Positions 17,747 to 26,437 of a stretch of DNA of 64,000 nucleotides are shown one piece after another. Origin of the DNA: Rhizobium giardinii bv. giardinii H152 (GTDB lineage: Bacteria; Pseudomonadota; Alphaproteobacteria; Rhizobiales; Rhizobiaceae). The stretch spans positions 1-64,000 of the forward strand of contig NZ_KB902668.1 of assembly GCF_000379605.1 (NCBI RefSeq). The letters are read 5' to 3'. Position 1 is the stretch's first letter. Each line of letters begins with the position of its first letter. The notes beneath the pieces are model-generated. The model did not search any database and was not told where the DNA came from. It saw only the letters and a program-made list of their open reading frames with translations. Position numbers and translations under genes: made by a program.

Positions 17747-19753
17747 TTACATAAAGTCGCGGGGAAAACGCTTCTCGAAGATCTTTTGGAAGATCTGCGT
17801 TTCGCCTTCGAAAGCCGTCACCGAGGCGGATGTCAGCCATTCGGTCGCCGTGCAGCCGATCCGCGAGATCGAGATGGTCTTGACCGACCAGTTTTCGCGT
17901 TTTGCAATGCAGGTCCAGGTCGATACCCCGGCCATCGACAGAGGGTCGTCCGTGGCGATGGACCAGGTCTCGTCGCGAATGTCCTGCGTGGCGAAACCGG
18001 TACCCGGATGTTCGAACAGGCCGGTATCCTCGTAGATATGGTAGCGCGTCTCGCCGGTCGTCATGTCGCGCTCGACGCGGCGGCTGGTCTTGCCGGGCGC
18101 AAGCTCGATATATTTCGGCAGCGGATCGAGATTTGCCGGCTCCGGCATGGTGATGACCTGATGGTCACCCAGCTTTGGCAAGGCAAGCCCGAGCGAGGCG
18201 AGATCGAACGTCAGCCCCGGATCGGATGGGGCGGGCAGCACCATCGGCCAATAGGATGTCGAGAGCGACAGGCGGATGCGGTGGCCTTCGCCGAAGCGGT
18301 AACCGCAGGCGTCGAGTACCAGCCTGATCTGCGTCTTCTTACCTCTCTCCATCGGCTTCGGCTCGGCGTAACCGTCGCGGTGGGCAAGATTGAGGACGCC
18401 AAAGGTGACGCGGGTTGCCGTCCCGTCCGGATGGACATCGACAAGGCGGGCGATGAGGTTTGCCCAATCGCCGTCGCAAGCCAGTTCGACGGTCAGCACG
18501 GGCTGGCCGAGATAGTCGACCGCATGCGTCAGCGGCGCGGTCTCGAATGTGAGCGAGCCGGCATCGTCTATCCGCTGGTCGCCCGCCATTTCTGCGTCCG
18601 GCTTCAGCGTGAACCATTCGCCGGCGGCGATGCCGGTATCGAGCGGCGACCTCAGATAGGCGTTGTGGTCGTGGGCGCCAGCGATCGGCATGCCATCCTG
18701 CAGGCTGCCGAACTGATCGACGTAGAAGCACTGCATTTCCGGCGGCTGCCATGTTTCCTTGGCAATCCAGAAGCCTGGCTCTATATCGCGCCGCAGCGCG
18801 GGCTTCGGACCATCGAGAATGAAGGCCCGCATCTGCGGCAGGTTTTCGACGCCGGTATCCTCGTCGCGCAGCCAGCGGTTCCACCAGGCGATCGCTTCGC
18901 CATGAAAATCGGCGCGCGGCTTCGGCCAGGCAAAATGCGGATATTTGTGGACCCAGGGACCGATCAGCGCTTTCACGCGGTCGCCCATGCCTTCCGCTGC
19001 CTTCATCGGCGTATTGCGATAGCCGTCTGCCCAGCCCGCGATGACCATGGCCGGGACCGGGAAGCCGTCGAAATTCTCGCAGATCGAACCGTGTTTCCAG
19101 AAGTCGTCACGGCGCTGGTGTTCGAGCCATTCCTCCATGAAGAAGGGTTCGTTTTCCAGCCGTTCCAGCCACATCTCCTTCCACCTGTTGCCAACGAGCG
19201 CAGGATCGGGCGAGCGCGACTGGTAGGCGAGCATTGTCGCCGCCCAGGAGAGTTGCGCGGAGAGATGCGTGCCATTCTTGTAGTGGATGTCGTCGTTGTA
19301 ACGGTCGACCGTCGAGGCGATCGAGATCACCGCTTTCAGTGCCGGCGGCTTGAGGGCGGCCACCTGCAGGCAGTTGAAGCCGCCCCAGGAGATGCCCATC
19401 ATGCCGACTTTGCCGTTGGACCAGGGTTGGGCGGCGATCCAGGCGATCAGCTCGCAGCCGTCGGCGAGTTCACGCGGTGTGTATTCGCCGTCGATGACGC
19501 CATCGGATTCGCCGGAACCGCGGATATCGACGCGGACGCCGGCGATTCCCGCAGCAGCAAATACCGGGTAGGTGGATTCATCGCGCGGGCTGGTGCCGTC
19601 ACGCTTGCGATAGGGCAGGTACTCGAAGACCGCCGGAACCGGATTGCTGTCGGCTCCCTCCGGCATCCAGATGCGCGCGGCCATCCGCGTGCCGTCCTTC
19701 AGCATGATCCATTGGTTCTCGATGACGGTGAAATTGCCTGTGGTCATATGCAT
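17747..19753 (-). CDS. CocE/NonD-family hydrolase (S15 peptidase-like)
   Basis: A 668-residue protein of the cocaine esterase/X-Pro dipeptidyl-peptidase family. The alpha/beta hydrolase domain carries the nucleophile elbow MMGISWGGFN, an upstream VDIRGSGESDG motif and the His region IGPWVHKYPH; the C-terminal third is the beta-sandwich typical of S15 enzymes. No signal peptide is seen, so it is probably cytoplasmic. The ATG at 19753 is followed in frame by another at 19747. Acyl ester or amide hydrolysis is likely; the substrate cannot be inferred from the unrelated neighbours. Confidence 0.85.
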   Translation of the reverse strand: MHMTTGNFTVIENQWIMLKDGTRMAARIWMPEGADSNPVPAVFEYLPYRKRDGTSPRDESTYPVFAAAGIAGVRVDIRGSGESDGVIDGEYTPRELADGCELIAWIAAQPWSNGKVGMMGISWGGFNCLQVAALKPPALKAVISIASTVDRYNDDIHYKNGTHLSAQLSWAATMLAYQSRSPDPALVGNRWKEMWLERLENEPFFMEEWLEHQRRDDFWKHGSICENFDGFPVPAMVIAGWADGYRNTPMKAAEGMGDRVKALIGPWVHKYPHFAWPKPRADFHGEAIAWWNRWLRDEDTGVENLPQMRAFILDGPKPALRRDIEPGFWIAKETWQPPEMQCFYVDQFGSLQDGMPIAGAHDHNAYLRSPLDTGIAAGEWFTLKPDAEMAGDQRIDDAGSLTFETAPLTHAVDYLGQPVLTVELACDGDWANLIARLVDVHPDGTATRVTFGVLNLAHRDGYAEPKPMERGKKTQIRLVLDACGYRFGEGHRIRLSLSTSYWPMVLPAPSDPGLTFDLASLGLALPKLGDHQVITMPEPANLDPLPKYIELAPGKTSRRVERDMTTGETRYHIYEDTGLFEHPGTGFATQDIRDETWSIATDDPLSMAGVSTWTCIAKRENWSVKTISISRIGCTATEWLTSASVTAFEGETQIFQKIFEKRFPRDFM

Positions 19754-19804
19754 ATCTTTTCTTCATGCTGGTGAGGGTCATGTCACCAGCGTCGCGGAAG
19801 GACG

Positions 19805-20143
19805 ATGATGTTAGGAAGAAATGTTGTCGCTAGCGTTTTGATCCTGGCGCTGGCGGGGCCAGTTGCCGCCGATCAGGTCGTGCTCCTGCCATCCTGCGCG
19901 CTTTCCGGCGCGACCAGCGTCACCATAGGCGGACAGCCGGCGCTCAGGATGTCCGACGTCGTGAATTGCCCGCCCGAACTTTACGAAATCGTGCCGAGCA
20001 TCTCCATCGAAGGACAGCCGGTCGTGCATTTCCGCTCCGGTGCAGGCGCCAAGGGCGATTGTGCCGCGAAAGGCGATCCAACCGTCGCGCTGGAGGGCGA
20101 GGCCGCGCAACGGCTCGGGGATGTGACCTGCACGGGCAAATGA
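19805..20143 (+). CDS. Small exported PAAR-like protein
   Basis: A 112-residue protein with a clear signal peptide (MMLGRNVVASVLILALAGPV, cleavage near AAD). The mature part has four cysteines and a repeated beta pattern (SVTIGGQPALRMSDVVNC and ISIEGQPVVHFRSGAG, then GDPTVALEGEAAQRLGDVTC) reminiscent of PAAR proteins that cap type VI secretion spikes. Unlike usual PAAR proteins it has a signal peptide and no secretion genes nearby. The two ATGs at 19805 and 19808 share GGAAGG. The family is a tentative recognition. Confidence 0.6.
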   Translation: MMLGRNVVASVLILALAGPVAADQVVLLPSCALSGATSVTIGGQPALRMSDVVNCPPELYEIVPSISIEGQPVVHFRSGAGAKGDCAAKGDPTVALEGEAAQRLGDVTCTGK

Positions 20144-20193
20144 GTTCGCAGCCCGAGCCAGTCGGCTTCGGGCTGCATGTGTGTCGCCAAGGT

Positions 20194-21825
20194 TCAATTT
20201 CCAGCGCTCTCCATCCTGCGTGTCGTCAACACCTTCTCCAGCCATCCGAGTTCCATCTCCGGCACGGATTTAAGGAGAAGATCGGTGTAGTCGTCGAAGG
20301 GCGGTGACAGGACCTTGGATTTCGGCCCGAACCGAACGAGCTTGCCCCGATGCATGACGGCGACGCTGTCGGCGATGGCTCGCACGATGGCGATGTCGTG
20401 GGTAATAAAGACATAGGAAACAGCGGTTTCCTCCTGAAGTTTCATAAGCAGATTCAGGATGCCCTCGGCCACCAGCGGATCGAGCGCTGAGGTCGGCTCA
20501 TCGCAGAGGATGAGTTCCGGCTTTGCCGCCAGCGCCCGGGCGATCGCGACTCGCTGCTTCTGGCCACCGGACAGTTCAGCCGGGTAGCGGTCGAGGAACC
20601 GGTCGCCCATCTCGATCTGGTCGAGCAGTTGCCTGACCCGCTCCGTCTTCTTGGCGCCGTGCAGGCCATAGTAGAAGGAGATCGGCCGGCCGATGATGTC
20701 GCGCACCGTCTGGCGCGGGTTCATCGCCGTATCGGCCATCTGGTAGATCATCTGCACGCGGCGAAGTTCGTCCTTGGTGCGCCCGCTCAGCGCCCTTGGA
20801 AGCTCCTTGCCGTCGAAGGTGATCTTGCCTTCCTGGGGCGGTAGAAGACCGGTGATGACGCGAGCCAGTGTAGACTTGCCGGAGCCGCTTTCGCCGACGA
20901 TCGCCAGCGTCTGGCCCTTGGGCAGATGCATGGAAACGTCATGCAGCACCTTGAAGCCGTTGGCATAGCCGGCACTGACATGCTCGATATTGAGCAACGT
21001 GTTGCTCTGGTCGCGGGCTTCCTCGCGCTTGGTCTGGCGGACGCTGACCAGGGCGCGCGTATAGTCCTGGTTCGGGGCTTCGATGATTTGCTTGGTCGTG
21101 CCGTATTCGACGGTCTTGCCGTGGCGCAGCACCATGATGTCGTCGGAGATCTGGGCGACGACGGCGAGATCGTGGGTGATGTAGAGGGCGGCCGTATGCG
21201 TTTCCTCGATCGCATGCTTGATTGCCGCCAGGACGTCGATCTGCGTGGTGACGTCGAGCGCCGTCGTCGGTTCGTCGAAGACGATCAGCTCCGGGTTGGG
21301 GCAGAGGGCCATGGCGGTCATGGCGCGCTGCAACTGGCCGCCGGAGACCTGATGCGGATAGCGGTCGCCGAAGGTCTCGGGGTTCGGAAGGCCGAGCACC
21401 TTGAAGAGATAGAGCGCGCGCTTTTCCGCCTCGGGGCGGCTCATGATCTTGTGGCGCAGAGCGGCCTCGATCACCTGATCGCCGAGCTTGTGGGCCGGGT
21501 TGAAGGCGGCGGCTGCCGACTGCGCGACATAGCAGACCTTGCAGCCGCGGATGGTTCGAACGCCGTCGCGGCCGAGCGTCAGGATATCCTTGCCGTTGAG
21601 CAGCACCTGACCGCCGGTGATGGCTGCGCCGCCGCGGCCATAGGCGAGCGCCGAAAGCCCGATGGTCGATTTACCGGCGCCGCTTTCTCCGATCAGGCCC
21701 AGCACCTTGCCCTTCTGGACATCGAAGGAGACGTTTTCGACCAGCGTTACCGTTTTCGGAGGCTCACCCGGCGGATAGCTGGTGGCCTCGATTTTCAGGT
21801 TCTTGACGGAAAGCAGATCAGGCAT
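20194..21825 (-). CDS. Peptide/opine-type ABC transporter, fused double ATP-binding protein (DppD-DppF type)
   Basis: A 543-residue fusion of two ABC ATPase domains. The first (about 1-265) has Walker A GESGAGKST, signature VSGGQLQRAM and Walker B LIVFDEPTTALD; the second (about 275-535) has GESGSGKST, LSGGQKQRVA and LILCDEPTSALD. The two halves replace separate DppD and DppF subunits. The start overlaps the DppC-like stop by 8 bases and has GGGAGGG upstream. As the last gene of the importer it powers uptake, probably of a betaine-like or small peptide-like substrate judging from the carnitine genes upstream. Confidence 0.88.
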   Translation of the reverse strand: MPDLLSVKNLKIEATSYPPGEPPKTVTLVENVSFDVQKGKVLGLIGESGAGKSTIGLSALAYGRGGAAITGGQVLLNGKDILTLGRDGVRTIRGCKVCYVAQSAAAAFNPAHKLGDQVIEAALRHKIMSRPEAEKRALYLFKVLGLPNPETFGDRYPHQVSGGQLQRAMTAMALCPNPELIVFDEPTTALDVTTQIDVLAAIKHAIEETHTAALYITHDLAVVAQISDDIMVLRHGKTVEYGTTKQIIEAPNQDYTRALVSVRQTKREEARDQSNTLLNIEHVSAGYANGFKVLHDVSMHLPKGQTLAIVGESGSGKSTLARVITGLLPPQEGKITFDGKELPRALSGRTKDELRRVQMIYQMADTAMNPRQTVRDIIGRPISFYYGLHGAKKTERVRQLLDQIEMGDRFLDRYPAELSGGQKQRVAIARALAAKPELILCDEPTSALDPLVAEGILNLLMKLQEETAVSYVFITHDIAIVRAIADSVAVMHRGKLVRFGPKSKVLSPPFDDYTDLLLKSVPEMELGWLEKVLTTRRMESAGN

Positions 21826-22645
21826 CGCCGCGCCCTCCCTTGAGGCTCGAGGTTCGCTTCATCAGCCAGTCGACGACGAGGTTGACGCAGATGGCAAGGC
21901 CGGCAATCGCGCCGCCGGGCACGAGTGCTGCCGAGATGCCGAAGATGATGCCGTCCTTGTTGTCCTTGACCATGCCGCCCCAGTCGGCGGCCGGCGGCTG
22001 GATGCCGAGGCCGAGGAAGGAGAGGGTGGACAGGAACAGGATCGAGAAGGCGAAGCGCAGGCCGAATTCCGCCAGAAGCGGCGACAGGGTGTTAGGCAGG
22101 ATTTCCCGGAAGATGATCCAGCTCGTGCCTTCGCCGCGCAGCCGCGCCGCTTCGACGAATTCCATCACCGCGACATCGAGCGCCACGGCGCGACCGATGC
22201 GGAAGACACGGGTACTGTCGAGCACCGCCATGACGAGGATCAGGATCCAGAGCTGTTGCGGCAGGACGGCAAGCACGACAAGCGCAAAGATCAGCGTCGG
22301 GATCGCCATCATCAGATCGTTGAAACGCGAGAACAGCTGGTCGACGAAGCCGCCGGTGACGGCCGCCGTAAACGACAGCAGCATGCCCAGCGAGAACGAA
22401 ATGACCGTTGCTGCCAGAGCGACAAAGATCGTCGTGCGGGCGCCGAAGATCAGGCGGGAAAGCAGGTCGCGGCCTAGGTTGTCGGTACCCAGCAGGAAGT
22501 CGCCGCCCATCGGCAGCCAGATATCGCCGACCACGTCACGTTCGCCGTAGGGTGCAATCCAGGGGGCGAAGAGGGCGCAGAACAGAGCCAGCGTGATGCC
22601 GGCGATGCCGACCCATGCACTGAATGGAATGGAGCTCAATCTCAT
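21818..22645 (-). CDS. Peptide/opine-type ABC transporter permease (DppC-like)
   Basis: A 275-residue permease. It shows the DppC hallmark periplasmic stretch (FLLGTDNLGRDLLSRLIFGAR), about six membrane segments and the EAA loop (MEFVEAARLRGEGTSWIIFREILPN). The start overlaps the DppB-like stop as ATGA. It partners the 22642-23751 permease. Confidence 0.88.
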   Translation of the reverse strand: MRLSSIPFSAWVGIAGITLALFCALFAPWIAPYGERDVVGDIWLPMGGDFLLGTDNLGRDLLSRLIFGARTTIFVALAATVISFSLGMLLSFTAAVTGGFVDQLFSRFNDLMMAIPTLIFALVVLAVLPQQLWILILVMAVLDSTRVFRIGRAVALDVAVMEFVEAARLRGEGTSWIIFREILPNTLSPLLAEFGLRFAFSILFLSTLSFLGLGIQPPAADWGGMVKDNKDGIIFGISAALVPGGAIAGLAICVNLVVDWLMKRTSSLKGGRGDA

Positions 22646-23751
22646 CGTGGGTGCCTCAATCTCGGATTGGCGAGGATGGCGAGAATATCCGCCGCCATGT
22701 TGAGGAAAATGTAGAAGGCGGCGAAGATCAGGCCACAGGCCTGCACCACCGGCATGTCGCGCACCGTGACGGCATCGACCATGTACTGGCCCATGCCCGG
22801 ATAGACGAACACGACTTCCACCACCACGACGCCGACGACGAGATAGGCGAGGTTGAGCGCGATGACGTTGATCACCGGCGCAACGGCATTGGGAGCTGCG
22901 TGCTTCGCGATGATGCGAAAGGCGCTGAGCCCCTTCAGCTCCGCGGTCTCGACATAGGCCGATGACATGACGTTGAGGATCGCAGCCCGCGTCATGCGCA
23001 TCATATGGGCAAGGACTACGAGCACGAGGGTCGCGACCGGCAGCGCGATGGCCGAAAGCCGCTCGCCAAACCCCATGCTGTCATAGACTGTGGCCGGGAA
23101 GGTCGCGACGCCGAGCTGAACCGCGAAGAACAGGATCAGCAGGTAACCGACAAAGAACTCAGGCAGCGAGATCGCCGCCAGCGAGATGACGTTGATGATC
23201 TTGTCGGGCAGCCGGTTTCGATATTGAACGGCAAGCATGCCGAGCGCGACGGCAAGGGGCACGGAGATCAGCGCGGCAAAAAACGCGAGGAACAGCGAGT
23301 TTCCAAGCCGCTTGCCGATCTGTTCGCTGACGGAGTTCTTGCTCGCCCAGGAGGTGCCGAAATCACCCTTGACGGCGCCGCCGAGCCAGTTGAGGTAGCG
23401 TTCGGTAAGCGGCTTGTCGAGGCCGAGATCCTTGCGGATGTTTTCAACCGCCTGCGGGGTCGCCGACTGGCCGAGATAGGTGGTGGCGAAGTCGCCGGGC
23501 AGCGCTTCCACGCCGCCGAAGATCATCAGCGACACGGCAAAGAGTAGACCAACGCTCAAACCCAGGCGCTGGATGATGAGGGCCGCCAGCGGGCGGCGCA
23601 GGGTAAAACGGCGCCAGAACGTCCCGGTCACGACACCCGTCGTGGGTGTGACCATCGCTCCGGAGGCGGGTGCGGGCTGCGAGGGACTGTCGCCCCCCGC
23701 ACCCATGCCCGTCGTCAGCGCCGGACCCGTGAGTGGTCCGCCGCCCGTCAT
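22642..23751 (-). CDS. Peptide/opine-type ABC transporter permease (DppB-like), with long N-terminal extension
   Basis: A 369-residue permease. The core has the DppB features GDFATTYLGQSATPQ..ENIRKDLGLDKPL and the EAA loop SSAYVETAELKGLSAFRIIAKH. About 55 Gly/Pro/Thr-rich residues precede the first membrane helix, an unusual tail for this family. The start at 23751 shares its A with the TGA of the binding-protein gene (TGATG), so the extension seems real; an internal start, for example at Met33, would give a more normal length. Confidence 0.85.
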   Translation of the reverse strand: MTGGGPLTGPALTTGMGAGGDSPSQPAPASGAMVTPTTGVVTGTFWRRFTLRRPLAALIIQRLGLSVGLLFAVSLMIFGGVEALPGDFATTYLGQSATPQAVENIRKDLGLDKPLTERYLNWLGGAVKGDFGTSWASKNSVSEQIGKRLGNSLFLAFFAALISVPLAVALGMLAVQYRNRLPDKIINVISLAAISLPEFFVGYLLILFFAVQLGVATFPATVYDSMGFGERLSAIALPVATLVLVVLAHMMRMTRAAILNVMSSAYVETAELKGLSAFRIIAKHAAPNAVAPVINVIALNLAYLVVGVVVVEVVFVYPGMGQYMVDAVTVRDMPVVQACGLIFAAFYIFLNMAADILAILANPRLRHPR

Positions 23752-25340
23752 CAGGCGTCGAGCCAGACGCGGGTTGCGACGTAGCCGTTCGACATGTCGT
23801 TGCCGATGTCGTGGACATAGCCCTTCACCTGCTTGGTCGAGGCGTTCACGAAATCGTTGAACATCGGCAGGATCAGGCCGCCTTCATCGCGAACCATCAT
23901 TGCCATGGTGCGGTACATTTCCTTGCGCTTGGCCTCGTCCAGTTCCGAGCGGGCTTCGAGCAGGATCTTGTCGAAATCCGGACGCAGGAACTTGGTGTCG
24001 TTCCAGTCGGCGGTCGACAGATAGGCCGTCGAATACATCTGGTCCTGGGTCGGGCGACCGCCCCAGTAGGAGGTCGAGAAGGGTTGCACGTTCCAGACGT
24101 TCGACCAGTAGCCGTCGCCGGGCTCGCGTTTCACTTCGATCTCGATGCCCGCCTTCTTGGCGCTTTCCTGGTACAGCACGGCCGCATCGACGGCGCCCGG
24201 GAAGGCGACGTCCGACGTGCGCAGCAGAACCGGGCCGCTATGGCCGGATTTCTTGTAGTGGAAGGCCGCCTTGTCCGGATCGTAGGCGCGTTGCTCGATC
24301 CCTTCAGGGAAGAGCGCATAGGTCGAGTTGATCGGGAAGTCGTTGCCGACCTTGCCGTAGCCGCCGAGGATGGTCTGGACCATGTTTTCACGGTCCATCG
24401 CGTATTTCAACGCCATGCGCAGGTCGTTGTTGTCGAATGGCGCTGTGTTGCAATGCATGATGAAGACGTAGTGGCCGCGGCCGGCGGTCGAGAGAATCTC
24501 GACGGACGGCGCACGCTTCAGCAGCGCAACGGTCTTCGGATCGACGCGGTTGATATAGTGAACCTGGCCGGAGGAAAGGGCGGCGATGCGGGCCGTGGCA
24601 TCGTTCATGTTGATGATCTCAATGCTGTCGACATAGCCGCGGTTCGGGTTCCAGTCGTTCGGGTTCTTTTCGAAGGTCGAACGAACGCCAGCCTCGAAGC
24701 TGGTCAGCTTGTAGGGGCCGGTGCCGATCGCCGCGTTCGGATTGTCGTAGCCGCCGCCCGGCTGGATGATCAGGTGATAGTCGGACAGAAGCAGCGGCAG
24801 GTCGGCATTGCCTTCCGTCAGCGTCAGGACGAGATCGCCGCCCTTGTTCTCGATCGTCTTGATCGACTTCATCACGCCGAGGGCGCCCGATTCCGACTTC
24901 TCGTCGGTATGGCGCTGCAGGGTCTTCACGACGTCTTCGATCGTCAGCTCCTTGCCGTCGTGGAACTGCACGCCCTTGCGGATCTTGAAGGTCCAGACGG
25001 CTGCATCCGGTGAAGGCTCCCAGGATTCGGCAAGAGCCGGAACGGCAGCACCTGTCAGCGGATCGGATTCGACCAAGAGGTCGCCCCAGTTACGGCCGAC
25101 GCAGAAGAGCACCTGGGAGAGGGCCTTGGCCGGATCGAGTGCGTCCGTGGCCGAGCCGCCTTCGAGACCGAGCTTCAGATGTCCGCCGCGCTTCGGTTCC
25201 TGCGCGGCCGCACTTGCGGCAAACAATGTGCTGGCGCTCGACAGGGCGATGCCGGCGGCCATTGCCCGGCCCATGAATTCACGCCGGTTCATCTTGCCGA
25301 TCTTGACCTGATTGGCGAGGTAGTTCTTGTATTCGCTCAT
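23751..25340 (-). CDS. Family 5 solute-binding protein, Tat-type signal (DppA-like)
   Basis: A 529-residue extracellular solute-binding protein family 5. A twin-arginine motif (NRREFMG) precedes a hydrophobic stretch ending ASAAAQE, pointing to Tat export of a folded protein. Then come the SBP5 hallmarks: PALAESWEPSPDAAVWTF, RKGVQFHDGKELTIEDVV and IGTGPYKL. It should choose the substrate of the importer. It follows the crotonobetainyl-CoA hydratase-like gene on the same strand after a 309-base gap, so carnitine, gamma-butyrobetaine or a peptide-like betaine are candidates. Confidence 0.87.
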   Translation of the reverse strand: MSEYKNYLANQVKIGKMNRREFMGRAMAAGIALSSASTLFAASAAAQEPKRGGHLKLGLEGGSATDALDPAKALSQVLFCVGRNWGDLLVESDPLTGAAVPALAESWEPSPDAAVWTFKIRKGVQFHDGKELTIEDVVKTLQRHTDEKSESGALGVMKSIKTIENKGGDLVLTLTEGNADLPLLLSDYHLIIQPGGGYDNPNAAIGTGPYKLTSFEAGVRSTFEKNPNDWNPNRGYVDSIEIINMNDATARIAALSSGQVHYINRVDPKTVALLKRAPSVEILSTAGRGHYVFIMHCNTAPFDNNDLRMALKYAMDRENMVQTILGGYGKVGNDFPINSTYALFPEGIEQRAYDPDKAAFHYKKSGHSGPVLLRTSDVAFPGAVDAAVLYQESAKKAGIEIEVKREPGDGYWSNVWNVQPFSTSYWGGRPTQDQMYSTAYLSTADWNDTKFLRPDFDKILLEARSELDEAKRKEMYRTMAMMVRDEGGLILPMFNDFVNASTKQVKGYVHDIGNDMSNGYVATRVWLDA

Positions 25341-25649
25341 TCCCCTGTTCCCTTTGTTTGATGGCTTTTGCCGTTCTGATTATTGTTCGATCACTGGTTG
25401 ATCAGGTTGCTGCTAGAATGCCTGCCGAAAGACAGGGAGGCCAGTCATTTTTGCGGCTTTGTCTGCCGCTCGGTACCTTTCCTGAAGTGGGCGTTCCGCT
25501 GCCGGAAGACCCTGTTGAAATTGATGCTATCGTCCAAATGACGACCTGTATTGATACAAAAAATCTGCAGTTTTCATAAGTATGCCTTATGGCACGCCGC
25601 GGTAAGGCAGTAGTGTTGCGCCCAGACGGTCGCGTGGAATTCGTGACGG
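25341..25649. other. Intergenic region upstream of the family 5 ABC importer
   Basis: No gene is supported here. It lies between the stop of the hydratase-like gene and the binding-protein start on the minus strand and is less GC-rich than its surroundings. Two small symmetric elements are visible: GATCA-CTGGT-TGATC at 25389-25403 and CATAAG-TATGC-CTTATG at 25575-25591. It probably holds an internal promoter for the importer. A 73-codon plus-strand frame inside it has no recognisable product. Confidence 0.55.
25575..25591. promoter_or_regulatory. Candidate operator upstream of the importer operon
   Basis: CATAAG-TATGC-CTTATG is a perfect 6-bp inverted repeat with a 5-base centre, 235 bases before the binding-protein start and 59 bases after the hydratase stop. 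Length and symmetry fit a GntR-type dimer site. No regulator can be named. Confidence 0.35.
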
Positions 25650-26432
25650 CTATTTCCCCTTCCAGACCGGATCGCGTTTCTCCGAAAATGCCCGCGCGCC
25701 TTCCAGTTGGTCCTCGCTCGAGTAGAGAATGTCGACCGTCTTGAACTGGCGTTTGGTGATCTTGTTCATCGTCGTCTGGAAATCCTCGCCTTCGGCGGCG
25801 CGGACCACTTCCTTTATCGCGGCGTAGACCAGCGGCGGGCCGCTTTCGAGCAGGCGGGCGAGTTCCCAGGCTCGGTCCATCAGCATGCCGGCGGGCAGGA
25901 TTTCGTTGACGAAGCCCCAGCGATGCGCCTCGTTGGCATCGAGCCAGCGGCCAGTCAAAAGCATGTCCATGGCGATGTGATAGGGGATGCGCTTCGGCAG
26001 CTTGATCGAGGCGGCATCGGCCACCGTGCCGGAGCGGATTTCCGGAAGCGCGAAGGTCGCGTGGTCGGCGGCGAGGATGAGATCGGTGGAAAGCGCGATC
26101 TCCAGGCCGCCGCCGCAGCAGATGCCGTTGATTGCGGCGATGATCGGCTTGTTGAGATCGCGCAGTTCCTGCATGCCGCCGAAGCCGCCGACGCCGTAGT
26201 CGCCATCGACCGCGTCGCCCGCGGCAGCGGCCTTCAGGTCCCACCCCGGACAGAAGAATTTCTCTCCCTCACCGGTGATGATCGCCACACGCAATTTTGG
26301 GTCGTCGCGAAAATCGTGAAAAATTTCGCCCATGATCCGGCTGGTCACCAGATCGATGGCATTGGCCTTCGGCCGATCGATGGTGACTTCGAGAATGCCG
26401 CCTTCGCGGCGGGTTCTGATTGGTCCGGTCAT
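25650..26432 (-). CDS. caiD: Enoyl-CoA hydratase, CaiD-like (crotonobetainyl-CoA hydratase)
   Basis: A 260-residue crotonase-family enzyme. It matches CaiD closely over conserved stretches (RPKANAID, RVAIITGEGEKFF and GWDLKAAAAG) and ends EKRDPVWKGK. The oxyanion-hole regions are seen at GWDLKAAAAG and NGICCGGGLEIAL. CaiD interconverts crotonobetainyl-CoA and L-carnitinyl-CoA. The ATG at 26432 has GAAGGA about 10 bases upstream; the in-frame ATG at 26441 overlaps the previous stop as ATGA but sits too close to that site. Position after an acyl-CoA synthetase and an acyl-CoA dehydrogenase fits gamma-butyrobetaine conversion to carnitine. Confidence 0.85.
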   Translation of the reverse strand: MTGPIRTRREGGILEVTIDRPKANAIDLVTSRIMGEIFHDFRDDPKLRVAIITGEGEKFFCPGWDLKAAAAGDAVDGDYGVGGFGGMQELRDLNKPIIAAINGICCGGGLEIALSTDLILAADHATFALPEIRSGTVADAASIKLPKRIPYHIAMDMLLTGRWLDANEAHRWGFVNEILPAGMLMDRAWELARLLESGPPLVYAAIKEVVRAAEGEDFQTTMNKITKRQFKTVDILYSSEDQLEGARAFSEKRDPVWKGK

Positions 26433-26437
26433 AGGCG

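Noticed and set aside
17654-19774. 706-codon plus-strand frame opposite the CocE hydrolase
   Set aside because: Shadow of the S15-type hydrolase; it also overlaps the end of the ACT gene and has no domain.
25358-25579. 73-codon plus-strand frame in the gap before the family 5 importer
   Set aside because: No ribosome-binding site of note, no homology recognised, and the region looks like a promoter.
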